Of a stretch of 64,000 nt of DNA, positions 1 to 11,627 are shown piece by piece. Numbering within the stretch: position 1 is the stretch's first letter; each line of letters opens with the position of its first letter. The notes below the pieces were generated by a model. It saw only the letters and a list, made by a program, of their open reading frames with translations, did no database searches and was not told where the DNA came from. A program made the position numbers and the translations under genes. Origin of the DNA: Azorinus chamasolen (Eukaryota > Mollusca > Bivalvia > Cardiida > Solecurtidae); contig OY755246.1 in the NCBI GenBank assembly GCA_963576725.1, forward strand, positions 73,959,467-74,023,466, given 5' to 3'.

Positions 1-385
1 ATCTGAAAAGATTCTCCTAAATCAACAGTTGCATTTCCTGAAATGGATCAAGATCTGTTGGGTGCGGCACTATTTATGCCACACTAAGTAGCATTTTGTG
101 ACCTACTATGCCAAGCTCTGAGAGAACCTTATAAAATTGCTTGGATTTCAGCTGTGATTTTGTGATGAATACTCAATGGAGCTGTGTCTCAAGAAAAGAT
201 GTCTTTATAATACGACTGGCAGAGTTTCAGCCATATCTGTTCAGGTTCTTTTTAAAAACAACAGCAGTTATATGGGTATAAAACTACATACAGTATATAC
301 AGTTATCAATTGCAACATTTTCGGTTAAGCTAGTTTTGTTCTGCATTGTCTGTCTGTCTCTCATGTTTTTTGCATCACACATTTT
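1..385. other. no recognisable feature
   Basis: Unique-looking AT-rich DNA. I see no convincing exon, repeat or terminal structure. It forms the left flank of the first family A element, whose insertion point is a T run near 381-386. Confidence 0.4.
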
Positions 386-1860
386 TAGTTCACCAGAGCA
401 CAAAGTGCTCAGGGTGAGCTTTTGTGATTGCCTGATGTCCGTCGTCCGTCGGCGTGCGGTGTGCGTCGTCAGTCGTCAACAATTTGAACCTTTAAAAATC
501 TTCTCCTCTGAATCTACAGGGTTCTCAGCTTTCATCTTTGGCACATAGCATCATCTGTAGGTCCTCTACAAAAGTTATATAAATTATACCCCTGGGGTCA
601 AAATTGGCCCTGCCCCAGGGGTTTTCAGTTTTCAATAGAAACATATAGTGATAACTTTGAACATCATCTCCTCTAAAACTAGAAGGTCCTCAGCTTTCAT
701 ATTTGGCACATAGCTTCAACTTCAGGGCTTCTACAAAAGTTACATAAATTATGCCCCTAGGGTCAAAATTGGTCCAACCCCAGGGATTGCCAGTTTTTGG
801 TAGCTGACTGCTTAAACAGCCCATGGGATCACTAGTTATGCATAGGAAAAACTTTAAAAATATTCTTGTCAGAAACTACATGTCCCAGAGCTTAGATATT
901 TGGTGTATAGATTTACTTAGCATAACTTTATGGGTTTTATAAGTATCATAGTTCTTGGGTTAAAATTGGCCCTGCCCTGTGTGTACAGTCTTCTTCACGG
1001 CAGAAACGACAGTCTAAAGGTTTCTCCTTAATATATCAGCCAGCAGAGCTCAGACCAGTCAGTGTGAGTTCTTATATAATCACCCTTAGCCTGATCAGTA
1101 GAGTAGAAATTGTGTTTAGACAAATAACACACACTCATTTAAGATTGAGAAAACTGTGGATAGTTCTCATTATGCAGAACACTCTTAAAGCTTTTTTTCC
1201 ATACCTATGCCCTGCATTAAGCTACCAGATATCAATATAGAGCATATCTGTTGTGAATTTCAGCTTAACTCTTTGCATGCTGGGTAATTTTGTCATCTGC
1301 TAAATTGTTGTCTGCAGCAAATTCATAAGTTATCCTAACTACACACTTTCTTTCTAAGTTTTTCAGAAGTTCAGTCTCATTGACAAACAGTTTGGATATC
1401 AGATCAGGCCCCACATTAGATTGGCCCTGATCTGGATCCAAACTGTTTGCATAGGTCATTAGTGGTGGGAGAATCCCACTACACACGTTCTTTCTAAGTT
1501 TCTCAGAAGTTCAGTCTCATTTACAAACAATTTGGATATCAGATCAGGCCCACATTATGTGGGGCCTGATCTGGATCCAAACTGTTTGCATAGGTCATTA
1601 GTGGTGGGAGAATCCGCCTCTAGCATCCAAAGAATTAATACAAGTTCCAGTGATCTATGCTCTATCCATTCTTTCACTACATTCTTTCAGCATCATGTTC
1701 AGGTCCTCTACAAAAGTTATATAAATTGTGTCCCTGGGGTCAAAATTGGCACCGCCCTTGGGGTGTTAAGTTTTCAATAGAAACATATAGTGAAAAATTT
1801 GAAAATCTTCTCCTCTGATTGTCTGGTGAGCGATGTCAGGGCCATTCTGGCCCTCTTGTT
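386..1860 (+). mobile_element. Family A hairpin-ended element, long variant
   Basis: The 5' end is a foldback (here AGTTCACC, usually AGCTCACC, pairing with GGTGAGCT around GAGCAC AAA GTGCTC), followed by TTTTGTGATTG and a CGTCCGTC-rich stretch. Then come units of about 160-165 bp containing a CTCAGCTTTCAT segment, TTTGGCACATAGCATCAT, CCTCTACAAAAGTTATATAA, and GGGGTCAAAATTGGCC. The 3' end is the hairpin GGGCCA TTC TGGCCC (1839-1853) followed by TCTTGTT. This long variant also carries a non-unit block (about 790-1300) that recurs at 6830-7330 and inverted near 50100-50660. No coding capacity. I infer a non-autonomous element like bivalve pearl elements, possibly Helentron-derived; the resemblance of the units to the ancient bivalve 160-bp satellite is from memory. 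Confidence 0.75.
1333..1616. repeat. 140-bp tandem duplication carrying a palindrome
   Basis: Two copies, 140 bp apart (TCAGTCTCAT at 1371 and 1511), lie inside the long family A variant. Each holds a foldback of about 65 bp (1384-1449 and 1524-1589) starting CAAACAGTTTGGAT and ending with its complement ATCCAAACTGTTTG. The same palindrome forms the core of the TTAA MITE at 8939-9141, so a MITE core probably entered this element and was then duplicated with it. Confidence 0.7.
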
Positions 1861-1863
1861 TTA

Positions 1864-2317
1864 ATTCAATAGAGCACAAAGTGTTCTGGGTGAGCTTTTG
1901 TGATCGCCTGATGTCCCTCGGCGTGCATTGTCAGTCATCAACAATTTGACCCTTTAAAAATCTTCTCCTCTGAATATGCAGCTTTCATCTTTAGCACATA
2001 GCATCATCTGAAGGTCTTCTACAAATGTTACATAAATTATGTACCTGGGGTCAAAATTGGCCCCACCCCAAGGGTGGCCAGTTTTCTATAGAAACATAGT
2101 GAAAACTTTGAAAATCTTCTCCTCTGAAACTGGTAGGTTCTCAGCTTTCATATTTTGTACATAGCATCGTGTTCAGGTCCTCTACAAAAGTTATATAAAC
2201 TATGCCCCTGGGGTCAAAATTGGCCCTGTCTCAGGGAGGGCCAGTTTTCTATAGCAGCCTGCTGTTTAAATAGCTTTGAATATTATCCTTTGCTGGTCAG
2301 TGACAATTATTGTTTTT
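1864..2317 (+). mobile_element. Family A element, 3'-truncated
   Basis: It starts with a degraded 5' hairpin (TTAATTCAATAGAGCACAAA) only 3 bp after the CTCTTGTT end of the preceding copy, so the two abut head to tail. It contains about two 165-bp units and stops without a 3' hairpin where the next copy begins. Confidence 0.65.
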
Positions 2318-2835
2318 AGCTCACCAGAGTGCAAAGTGCTCAGAGTGAGCTTTTGTGATCGCCTGATGTCCATCGGCTTGCGTGATGCGGCGTTCATCAT
2401 CAGTCGTCAACAATTTAAACCTTTAAAAATCTTCTTCTGAATCTACAGGGTTTTCAGCTTACCAGTACATCTTTGGCTCATAGCATCATATTCAGGTCCA
2501 GCCCGGGGTGTTCCAGTTTTCAAAAGAAAACTTTGAAAATCTTCTCCTCTGAAACTGAAAGGTTCTCAGTTTTCATATTTGGCACATAGCATCATGTTCA
2601 GGTCCTCTACAAAAAAGTTATATAAATTATGCCCCTGGGGTCAAAATTGGCCCCGCCCTAGGGATGGCCAGTTTTCAATAGAAACATATTTTGAAAACTT
2701 GGAAGAAATTCTCCTTTGAAACTGGAAGTTCTCAGCTTTCATATTTGGCACATAGCATCATGTTCAAGTTTTCTACAAAAGTGATATAAATCATGCCCCT
2801 GGGGTCAAAATTGTCCCCAGGGATAGCTAGTTTTT
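2318..2835 (+). mobile_element. Family A element, 3'-truncated
   Basis: A clear 5' foldback (AGCTCACCAGAGTGC) follows TTTTT. There are about two internal units and no 3' hairpin. The next A copy starts in the T run at 2831-2835. Together with its neighbours this makes a nested or serial A cluster. Confidence 0.65.
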
Positions 2836-3684
2836 AGCTCACCAGAGCACAAAGTGCTCAGGGTGAGCTTTTGTGATCGCTTGATGTCTGTCGTCGTTCG
2901 TCGGCAATAATTTGAACGTTTAAAAATCTTCTCTGAATCTACAGGATTCTCAGCTTTCATCTTTGGCACATAGCATCATATTCAGGTCCTCTACAAAAGT
3001 TATATAAATTATGCCCCTGGGGCACATAGCATAGTGTTCAGGTCCTCTACAGAAGTTATATAAATTATGCCCCTGGGGTCAAAATTGGGCCTGTCCCAGG
3101 GGTGGCCAGTTTGCAATAAAAACACATGTTAAAATGTGAAAATCTTCTCTGAAACTGGAATGTTCTCAGCTTTCATATTTAGCACATAGCATCATGACCA
3201 GGTCCTCTACAAAAATTATATAAATTATGCCCTAGGTTCAAAATTGGTCCCGCCCAAGGGGTGGTCAGTTTTCAATAAAAACATATAATGAAAACTTTGA
3301 AAATCTTATTCTCTGAAACTGGAAAGTTCTCAGCTTTCATATTTGGCACATAGCATCATGTTCAGGTCCTCTTCAAACATTATATAAATTATGCCCCTGG
3401 GGTTGAAATTGGCCCCGCCCCAAGGGTGGTCAGTTTTCAAAAGAAACAGTGAAAAATTTGAAAATCTTCTCCTCTGAAACTGGAAGGTTCTCAGCTTTCA
3501 TATTTGGCACATAGTATCATGTTCAGGTCTTCTACAAAAGTTAAATAAATTATGCCCCTGGGGTCAAAATTGGCACCGCCCCAGGGACGTCTAGTTTTCA
3601 ATAGAAACATATAGCGAAAACTTTGAAAATCTTCCCCTCTGATTGTCTGGTGAGAGATATCAGGGCCATTCTGACCCTCTTGTT
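2836..3684 (+). mobile_element. Family A element, complete ends
   Basis: The 5' hairpin starts at 2836. About four 165-bp units follow, then the 3' sequence CTGGTGAGAGAT with hairpin GGGCCATTCTGACCC (one stem mismatch) and CTCTTGTT (3677-3684). Confidence 0.7.
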
Positions 3685-3821
3685 AGCTGGTTATTTTTAG
3701 CATACATAAAAGATAGGTTATCTCCCTTTGTACATTTTGATAACAACTGGATTGCATGCCTTCTGGATAATGGCAGTTGCAAATTAGATCTGACCTGTTG
3801 CACAGTAAATTGGACAATTAA

Positions 3822-4063
3822 CCCTTTACTCCATAAATATGCATTTCTACACCTTTGCAAACAGAGTAGACCCAGATCAGATGGCTTCTGTAGCCGCTGT
3901 CTGATCAGGGTCTGCTCTGTTTGTCAATGGAATTTGAAAGATTTTTCTTTACTTTCAAAAATGACTACACTGTCCCACTTTACATATTTCATTATAACTA
4001 TTTTTTGTCCATGAATATTCATTAGGTATTGAAATTTTTAATAAACATAGAACAGGGGAAGGG
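3822..4063 (+). mobile_element. TTAA-flanked palindromic MITE (piggyBac-type ends)
   Basis: The element is bounded by TTAA at 3818-3821 and 4064-4067. The ends are CCCTTTACTCC and, inverted, CCCTTCCCCTG. The centre (about 3853-3925) is a foldback running from GCAAACAGAGTAGACCCAGA to TCTGATCAGGGTCTGCTC. TTAA duplication with CCC-starting ends is characteristic of the piggyBac superfamily. At 242 bp without coding capacity it is a non-autonomous MITE. Confidence 0.7.
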
Positions 4064-4149
4064 TTAAAAATAAGATATTAATAATAGCATGAACTCATGA
4101 AGGTGTAATGGAAATATCTGAAATATTGAACAAAGGTATAGATTAATTT

Positions 4150-4281
4150 ATTCCTTCTGAATTAAAATTGGCCCGCCCCAGGGCCGGCTAGTTTTCTATA
4201 GAAACGTATAGTGAAAACTTTGAAAATCTTCTCCTTAGATTATCTGGTGAGCGATGTCAGGGCCATTCTGGCCCTCTTGTT
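4150..4281 (+). mobile_element. Family A 3' fragment
   Basis: The last partial unit plus the full 3' end (CTGGTGAGCGATGTC, GGGCCATTCTGGCCC, CTCTTGTTT). It has no 5' part. It may be the remnant of an A copy interrupted upstream. Confidence 0.65.
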
Positions 4282-4436
4282 TGATGGAATATTGTGGGCT
4301 AGTCAAATCAGTTGCTTGACCAGTGGCTATTTTAGCATACATGTACTGCTGGAGTGTGTCATATTGCTCATTGGGACTCAGTAAGCCAAAATGTAGTAGT
4401 TTTTGGAGTTTTTGCCTTGTTTTATTAGCTCACCAG

Positions 4437-6450
4437 AGCACAAAGTGCTCAGGGTGAGCTTTTGTGATCGCCTGATGTCCGGCGGTGTGCGTCGTCGGGC
4501 GTCAACAATTTCAACCTTTAAAAATCTTCTCCTCTGAATCTACAGGGTTCTCAGCTTTCATCTTTGGTACATAGCATCATCTGTAGGTCCTCTACAAAAC
4601 TTATATAAATTATGCCCCTGGGTCAAAATTGGCCCCGCCCCAGGGGTGCCTTGTTTTCAATAGAAACATATAGTAAAACTTTGAAAATCTTCTCCTCTGA
4701 AACTGGAAGGTTCTCAGCTTTCATATTTGGCACATAGCATCATGTTCAGGTCCTCTACAAAAGTTATATAAATTATGGCCCTGGGGTCAAAATTGGCCCC
4801 GCCCCAGGGGTGGGCAGTTTTCAATGGAAACAAATAGTGAAATCTTTGAAAATCTTCTTCTCTGAAACTGGAAGGCTCTCAGATTTCATATTTGGCACAG
4901 AGCATCATGTCCAGGTCCTCTACAAAAGTTATATAAATTATGGCCCCGGGGTCAAAATTGGCCCCGCCCCAGGGGTGGGCAATTTTCAATAGAAACAAAT
5001 AGTGAAATCTTTGAAAATCTTCTTCTCTGAAACTGGAAGGCTCTCAGCTTTCATATTTGGCACATAGCATCATGTTCAGGTCCTCTACAAAAGTTATATA
5101 AATTATGGCCCTGGGGTCAAAATTGGCTCCGCCCCAGGGGTGGGCAGTTTTCAATAGAAACAAATAGTGAAAACTTTGAAAACCTTCACCTCTAAAAACT
5201 TGAAGGTTCTCAGCTTTCATATTTGGCACATAGCATCATGTTCAGGTCATCTACAAAAGTTATGTAAATTATGGCCCTTGGGGTCAAAATTGGCCCTGCC
5301 CAAGGGTTGGGCAGTTTTCAATAGAAACAAATAGTGAAATCTTTGAAAATCTTCTTGTCTGAAACTGGAAGGCTCCTAGCTTTCATATTTGACACAGAGC
5401 ATCATGTTCAGGTCCTCTACAAAGTTATATAAATCATTGCCCGGGGGTCAAAATTGGCCCCGCCCCAGGGGTGGGCAGTTTTCAATAGAAACAAATAGTG
5501 AAATCTTTGAAAATCTTCTTCTCTGAAACTGGAAGGCTCTCAGCTTTCATATTTGGCACAGAGCATCATGTTCAGCTCCTCTACAAAAGTATATAAATTA
5601 TGGCCCAGGGGTCAAAATTGGCCCCGCCCCAGGGGTGGGCAGTTTTCAATAGAAACAAATAGTGAAATCTTTGAAAATCTTCTTCTCTGAAACTGGAAGG
5701 CTCTCAGCTTTCATATTTGGCACAGAGCATCATGTTCAGCTCCTCTACAAAAGTATATAAATTATGGCCCTGGGGTCAAAATTGGCCCCGCCCCAGGGGT
5801 GGGCAGTTTTCAATAGAAACAATAGTGAAAACTTTGAAAACCTTCACCTCTAAAAACTTGAAGGTTCTCAGCTTTCATATTTGGCACATAGCATCATGTT
5901 CAGGTCCTCTACAAAAGTTATATAAATTATGGCCCCGGGGTTAAAATTGCCCTGCCCCAGGGGTGGGCAGTTTCCAATAGAAACAAATAGTGAAATCTCT
6001 GAAAAGCTTCCTCTCTGAAACTGGAAGGTGCTCAGCTTTCATATTTTGCACATAGCATCATGTTCAGGTCTTCTACAAAAGTTATATAAGTTATGGCCCC
6101 AGGGTCAAAATTGGCCCCGCCCCAGGGGTGGGCAGTTTTCAATAGAAACATATAGTGAAAATCTTCTCGTCTGAAACTGGAATGTTCTCAGCTTTCATAT
6201 TTGGCATATAGCATCATGTTCAGGTCCTCTACAAAAGTTATATAAATTGTGCCTCTTGGGTCAAAATTAGCCCGCCCCAGGGCAGGCTAGTTTTCTATAG
6301 AAACATATAGTGAAAACTTTGAAAATCTTCTCCTCTGATTGTCTGGTGAGCGCTTCAGGGCCATTCTGGCCCTCTTGTATAGAAGCATATTGTGAAAATC
6401 TCCTCTGATTGTCTGGTAAGTGATATCAGGGCCATTATGGCCCTTTTGTT
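4437..6450 (+). mobile_element. Family A element with expanded 165-bp array
   Basis: The 5' hairpin is at 4437. About ten internal units have a very regular period of 162-166 bp (CATCATG at 4741, 4903, 5068, 5234, 5400), so the core has expanded like a satellite. It ends in two consecutive 3' termini, one closing at 6378 (CTCTTGT) and a second at 6450 (CTTTTGTT), a local duplication of the last 72 bp. Short open frames here are artefacts of the units. Confidence 0.75.
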
Positions 6451-6453
6451 TTT

Positions 6454-7519
6454 AGCTCACCAGAGCACTTTTGTGCTCAGGGTGAGCGTTTGTGATCGCC
6501 TGATGTCCGTCGTCGGGCGTCAACAATTTGAACCTTTAAAAATCTTCTCTTCTGAATCTACAAGGTTCTCAGCTTTCATTTTTGGTACATAGCATCATCT
6601 GTAGGTCCTCTACAAAAGTTATGTAAATTATGCACCTGAGGTCAAAATTGGCCCCGCCCCAGGGGTGTTCAGTTTTCAATAGAAACTTATAATGAAAACT
6701 TTGAAATTCTTCTCCTCTCAAACTAGAAGGTTCTCAGCTTTCTTATTTGGCACATAGTTTCAAATTCAGGTCTTCTACAAAAGTTATATAAATTATGCCC
6801 CTAGGGTCAAAATTGGTCCCACCCCAGGGATTGCCAGTTTTTTGTAGCTGACTGCTTAAACAGCCCATGGGATCACTAGTTATGCATAGGAAAAAAAATT
6901 AATACCTTCTTGTCAAAAACTACATGTCCCAGAGTTTAGATAATTGTTGTAAAGATTTACTTAGCATACCTTTGTGAGTTTTGTTAATATCACAGTTCTG
7001 AGGTTAAAATTGGCCCTGCCCTGTGTATATAGACTTCTTCACATCAGAAACAACCTTAAACCAAACTGAGACTAGCCAGTGTGAATGCTGATGTAATCAC
7101 CCTTAGCCTGATCAGTAGAGTAGAAATTGTGTTTAGACAAATAACACACTCATTTTAGATTGAGAAAACTATTTGGATAATTCTCAAAATGCAGAAAGCT
7201 CTTAAAGCTTTTTTCATACCTATGCCTTGCATAAAGCTGCCAGCTATCAATATAGAGCCTATCAGTGTATCTGTTGTGAAGTTAGCTTAATACAAGTTCC
7301 AGTATTCTATGCACTAATACCCATTCTTTCAGTACTGTGATGTTATCTGCTTCAGAATTGTTGTCTGCTTGTTTAAGTTTGTTCACACTGTTTTTATTAC
7401 ATATCAATCTTACAATTAACTCTCTTGTACAAACCACATATATGAAGTTACGAAACTTTGAAAATCTTCTCCTCTGATTGACTGGTGAGCGATATCAGGG
7501 CCATTCTGGCCCTCTTGTT
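6454..7519 (+). mobile_element. Family A element, long variant, abutting the previous copy
   Basis: The 5' hairpin AGCTCACCAGAGCACTTTTG lies only a few T residues after the previous 3' end. It includes the same non-unit block as the first copy (about 6830-7330). It closes with GGGCCATTCTGGCCC and CTCTTGTT. Confidence 0.7.
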
Positions 7520-7597
7520 ATATTTTTGCCAGTAGATGACACCTATGTTTCTTTTAATACTATTGTGTTGATGTAGAAACACTTTTCATATATCTTT

Positions 7598-8594
7598 AGC
7601 TCTCCAGAGCACAAAGTGCTCAGGGTGAGCTTTTGTGATCGCCTGATGTCCGTCGGTGTGCGTCATGCATCGTCTGTTGTTCGTCGTCCGTCGTAAACAA
7701 TTTGAACCTTTAAAAATCTTCTCCTCTGAATCTACAGGGTTCTCAGCTTTCATCTTTGGCACATAGCATCACTTATAGGTCCTCTACAAAAGTTATATAA
7801 ATTATGTCCCTGGGGTCAAAATTGGCCCCGCCCCAGGGTGTCCAGTTTTCAAAAGAAACATATAGTGAAAACTTAGAAAATCTTCTCCTCTGAAACCGGA
7901 AGGTTCTCAGCTATTATATTTGGCACATAGCTTCATGTTCAGGTCCTCTACAAAAAAGTTATATAGATTATGCCCCTGGGGTCAAAATTGGCCCCGCCCC
8001 AGGGGTGTCCAGTTTTCAATAGAAACATATATAGAAAACTTTGAAAATCTTCTCAGACGAACCTACAGGGTTCTCAGCTTTTATATTTGGCACATAGCAT
8101 CATGTTGAGGTCCTCTACAAAAGATATATAAATTATGCCCCTGGGGTCAAAATTGGCTCCGCCCCAGGGATGTCCAGTTTTCAATAGAAACATATAATGA
8201 AAACTTTGAAAATCTTCTCCTCCGAATCTACAGGGTTCTCAGCTTTCATATTTGGCACATAGCATCATGTTCAGGTCCTCTACAAAAGTTATATAAATTA
8301 TGCCCCTGGGATCAAAACTGGCTCCACCCCTGGTTGGCCAGTTTTCTATAGCAGACTGCTTTTTAAACAGCTTTGTTTATACCCTTTGCTGGTCAGTGAG
8401 AGAATCGTGACCAGTGGCTATTTTTAGCATACATGTATTGCTGGAGTCTATCATATTACTGATTTGGACCTGGGTTCAAATGAGGCCCCCGCCCCAGGGG
8501 TGGCCAGTTTTCTATAGAAACATAGTGAAAACTTTGAAAATCTTCTCCTCTGATTGCTGGTGAGCGATATCAGGGCCATCATGGCCCTCTTGTT
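7598..8594 (+). mobile_element. Family A element
   Basis: The 5' hairpin (AGCTCTCCAGAGCACAAAGT) follows a T run. Four to five units of about 165 bp follow. The 3' hairpin GGGCCATCATGGCCC is followed by CTCTTGTT. The loop differs from other copies while the stem is kept, so the stem appears to be conserved. Confidence 0.7.
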
Positions 8595-8687
8595 TTTCAC
8601 TGTGACTCATACACTTGGAATTTACATTTTCTTCAGCAACCATTCAATAAATAATATGGAGGTCTTTAAAACCAGGTGACTGCTTAA

Positions 8688-8795
8688 CCTTTTACTCCAT
8701 AAATATGCCTTTCATCGCCTTTGCAAACAGAGCAGAGCCAGATTAGACTGCTCCTATAAGAGGAGCCGTCTGATCATGGTCTGCTCTGTATGCTT
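8688..8795 (+). mobile_element. TTAA MITE, right end missing
   Basis: TTAA at 8684-8687, then CCTTTTACTCCATAAATATG as in the MITE at 3822, then the central palindrome (GCAAACAGAGCAGAGCCAGA to TGATCATGGTCTGCTCTGTA). No matching right terminal repeat was found. Confidence 0.5.
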
Positions 8796-8938
8796 TTGAA
8801 ATAATATAGATCTGATTCGACAAGCTCACCTCTTGGCGAAATATTTGTGTGTTTATATGTCATCATAAATGATCAGCCAATTAATATTTATGATATCATT
8901 TCCTAGGAGAACTCCTGTATAATTTTTGTCCTGCTTAA

Positions 8939-9141
8939 CCTTTAGCCTGCTGCGTGCGGATGAGTGATTACCTTTGCAAACAGTTTGGATCCAGATGAGA
9001 CGCTGAGTAACTCGGCATCTCATCAGGATCCAAACTGTGAGATATCCTGATTGCATTTTGGTAGACAAATTGATTATAGCTTAAATTTTGAAAATGTAGG
9101 TAAAAAAGTCTGTAAAAATAATTTGCTCAGCAGGCTAAAGG
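8939..9141. mobile_element. TTAA MITE with long perfect inverted ends
   Basis: TTAA flanks at 8935-8938 and 9142-9145. The 14-bp ends CCTTTAGCCTGCTG and CAGCAGGCTAAAGG are exact complements. The centre is the CAAACAGTTTGGATCC palindrome (about 8973-9040). This is the cleanest MITE in the window. Confidence 0.8.
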
Positions 9142-9265
9142 TTAAGCTATAAGTTGCATTTAAAGCCAGAATTTGACCTGTTTCTGCGGGTCATTGCAGA
9201 GAGGCTGTACAGTAGTTTTATGTATTTAACTATGCATGGCAGGGTAAGACTCACTTGTAGATTAA

Positions 9266-9456
9266 CCCTTATGATGCTCTTAAAATTGATGTCTGGTCAA
9301 ACTTGGATCTATGGCAATTTTTACTTGCAACCCAAGCTTATGGGAAAGTGAAGACCAAGTGTCAAACAGCTTGAATCCATATCAGATACCAAGTATCCGG
9401 AACTGGATTGTAGCCATTTGCAAATGTCAGTAAGATTGCATCCTGCAGTGTAAGGG
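9266..9456. mobile_element. TTAA MITE
   Basis: TTAA flanks at 9262-9265 and 9457-9460. The left end is CCCTTATGATGC; the right end, read inverted, is CCCTTACACTGC. A degraded central palindrome contains AACTTGGATC and GCTTGAATCC. Confidence 0.65.
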
Positions 9457-9589
9457 TTAATTTGATTTGATCAGAAAACTAGTTTTTGTATGAAAATGTT
9501 CAATGTTGATATGGATGTCTTTGAATACTGAAATAACTTGTTGTATTTGGAGGATAATTATTTACTTGATAATCCTTCTGTTTAAGTCT

Positions 9590-9815
9590 TAGCAAATAAA
9601 GAGACACCCAGATCAGACAGCTCAAAGGCTTATGTCTTAGCAAACAAAAGACACCCAGATCAGACAGCTCCAAGGCTTATGTTTTAGCAAACAAAAGACA
9701 CCCAGATCAGACAGCTCCCAGGCTTATGTCTTAGCAGCAGACACCCAGATCAGACAGCTCCAAGGCTTAAGTCTTAGCAAACAACAGACACCCAACTCCA
9801 AGGCTGTCTGCTCAA
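9590..9815 (+). repeat. 47-bp tandem array derived from the MITE left arm
   Basis: About five copies with a 47-bp period (AGACACCC at 9602, 9649, 9696). Each contains AGCAAACAAAAGACACCCAG followed by ATCAGACAGCTCC. This is the left arm of the MITE central palindrome plus about 15 bp of spacer. The final copy is degraded. Confidence 0.7.
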
Positions 9816-10196
9816 GGTTTTATTTAATAAGATAACCGAGTTAATAAATATCAATAGTTGGATGAATTTATTATGATTTATCAGTTCAAGTCATAGAAGG
9901 TAAGAATGACCAGTTTCAGAATCCTTACCGCTTGGAACTGGCTATGTTTTAGTAGACCTAAATTTAACTGGGCATTGCTTAAGGTTAAAGATTTGAAAAC
10001 CTCTGTGCTCAGCACTCAGATTTGGATATTTACTAGCATTTGATGGCCTACAATGTTTTACTATGTACACACCTTTACATTGTATATAAAAATGTATCTA
10101 AAGCTGTTTAACCCTGTATCTGATGAATACTCATTTAATTAATTATAACTATGAATATCAATTAGCTGATTTTCATAATGGGATTATAAACATCTC
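9816..10196. other. no recognisable feature
   Basis: AT-rich spacer. No exon or repeat boundary is seen until the MITE-like palindrome downstream. Confidence 0.35.
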
Positions 10197-10199
10197 TGG

Positions 10200-10275
10200 A
10201 GTGTCAAACAGTTTGGATCCTGATGAGACATGGTTACTTGGTGTCTAATCTGAATCCAAACTGATTGCAAATGTA
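10200..10275. repeat. MITE central palindrome, solitary
   Basis: A foldback running from CAAACAGTTTGGATCC to TGAATCCAAACTGATTG. A TTAA followed by CCCTGTATC lies to its left near 10109, but I cannot find a paired right end. Confidence 0.5.
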
Positions 10276-10689
10276 ATCACATATTCATTCATTGTACCCA
10301 AGCCCTTTGAGTCGCTTTTTTGGTGACCATGACTGTGAAAAATCTACATAAAATAGCAAAGCATAAATATCTCATGCACAGCATTTGATTAGCATGCTAC
10401 ATTTACAAGACCAGTTCAGTACTGGATAATTAAAATCTCTCTAAACTAGTCTGCTGAATCTGAGACAGGTGGTATCTGAAAGCAGGAGGAAAGTGCCCAT
10501 GTTTGTAAAATCTTGAAAAATAGAGTAGACCCTGATAACACAGCTCGGGCAGTGTATATGCTTGCTTACACATTACTAAAGATCTGATTTCTTCAATTTT
10601 GAAGTGGCCAAAAAGATTCTCTTGTTCATCCGTGACCATGGCCATTAACAAATCCATTATGAATATTCATTAACCGTTTCCTTCATATA

Positions 10690-11366
10690 AACACATGTTC
10701 ACACAGAGTAGACCAAGATGAGACAGCTCCTGTAGTAACTGTCTGATCAGGGTCTGCTATGTTTAGCTCCTGTAGTAACTGTCTGATCAGGGTCTGCTAT
10801 GTTTAGCTCCTGTAGTAGCTCTCTGATCAGGGTCTGCTATGTTTAGCTCCTGTAGTAGCTCTCTGATCAGGGTCTGCTATGTTTAGCTCCTGTAGTAGCT
10901 CTCTGATCAGGGTCTGCTATGTTTAGCTCATGTAGTAGCTATATGATCAGGGTCTGCTATGTTTAGCTCCTGTAGTAACTGTCTGATCAGGGTCTGCTAT
11001 GTTTAGCTCCTGTAGTAACTGTCTGATCAGGGTCTGCTATGTTTAGCTCCTGTAGTAGCTATATGATCAGGGTCTGCTATGTTTAGCTCCTGTAGTAGCT
11101 GTCTGATCAGGGTCTGCTATGTTTAGCTCCTGTAGTAGCTGTCTGATCAGGGTCTGCTATGTTTAGCTCCTGTAGTAACTGTCTGATCAGGGTCTGCTAT
11201 GTTTAGCTCCTGTAGTAACTGTCTGATCAGGGTCTGCTATGTTTAGCTCCTGGAGTAGCTATATGATCAGGGTCTGCTATGTTTAGCTCCTGTAGTAGCT
11301 GTCTGATCAGGGTCTGCTATGTTTAGCTCCTGTAGGAGCTATATGATCAGCGTCTGCTATGTTTTC
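10690..11366 (+). repeat. 40-bp tandem array derived from the MITE right arm
   Basis: It begins with a left palindrome arm (ACACAGAGTAGACC), then about 16 near-identical 40-bp units of TTTAGCTCCTGTAGTAACTG followed by TCTGATCAGGGTCTGCTATG, the right arm of the palindrome. Variants (AACTGTC, AGCTCTC, AGCTATA) alternate in blocks, which suggests unequal exchange. It is not CRISPR-like because there are no unique spacers. Confidence 0.85.
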
Positions 11367-11627
11367 TTGCAGTATAATATAGATATGATTCTACACTGTC
11401 CGCCACAGTCAAAGATTCCTTTGTTAATAATGCTTTCAAATAATCTGGCTCATTAATAATCATGATGTCATTATTCTTGCATGAATATTGGCAGGTAACG
11501 TGTTAAGGCATGACTGATTGTATAGATGTTCATGAGGTAAAGAGATAAATGCCCCATACTTATTCATGCACTGGTTGTTTTAAGGTGGTCACAGCCATAG
11601 ATATAGGGATATATAAGTAAAGTCATT

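Noticed and set aside
3643..4014. 123-codon plus-strand frame
   Set aside because: It runs from the end of a family A element into a TTAA MITE and has no protein motif.
10690..11366. Regular 40-bp repeats that could suggest a CRISPR array
   Set aside because: Units are contiguous with no unique spacers, the genome is eukaryotic, and the unit matches one arm of a MITE palindrome.
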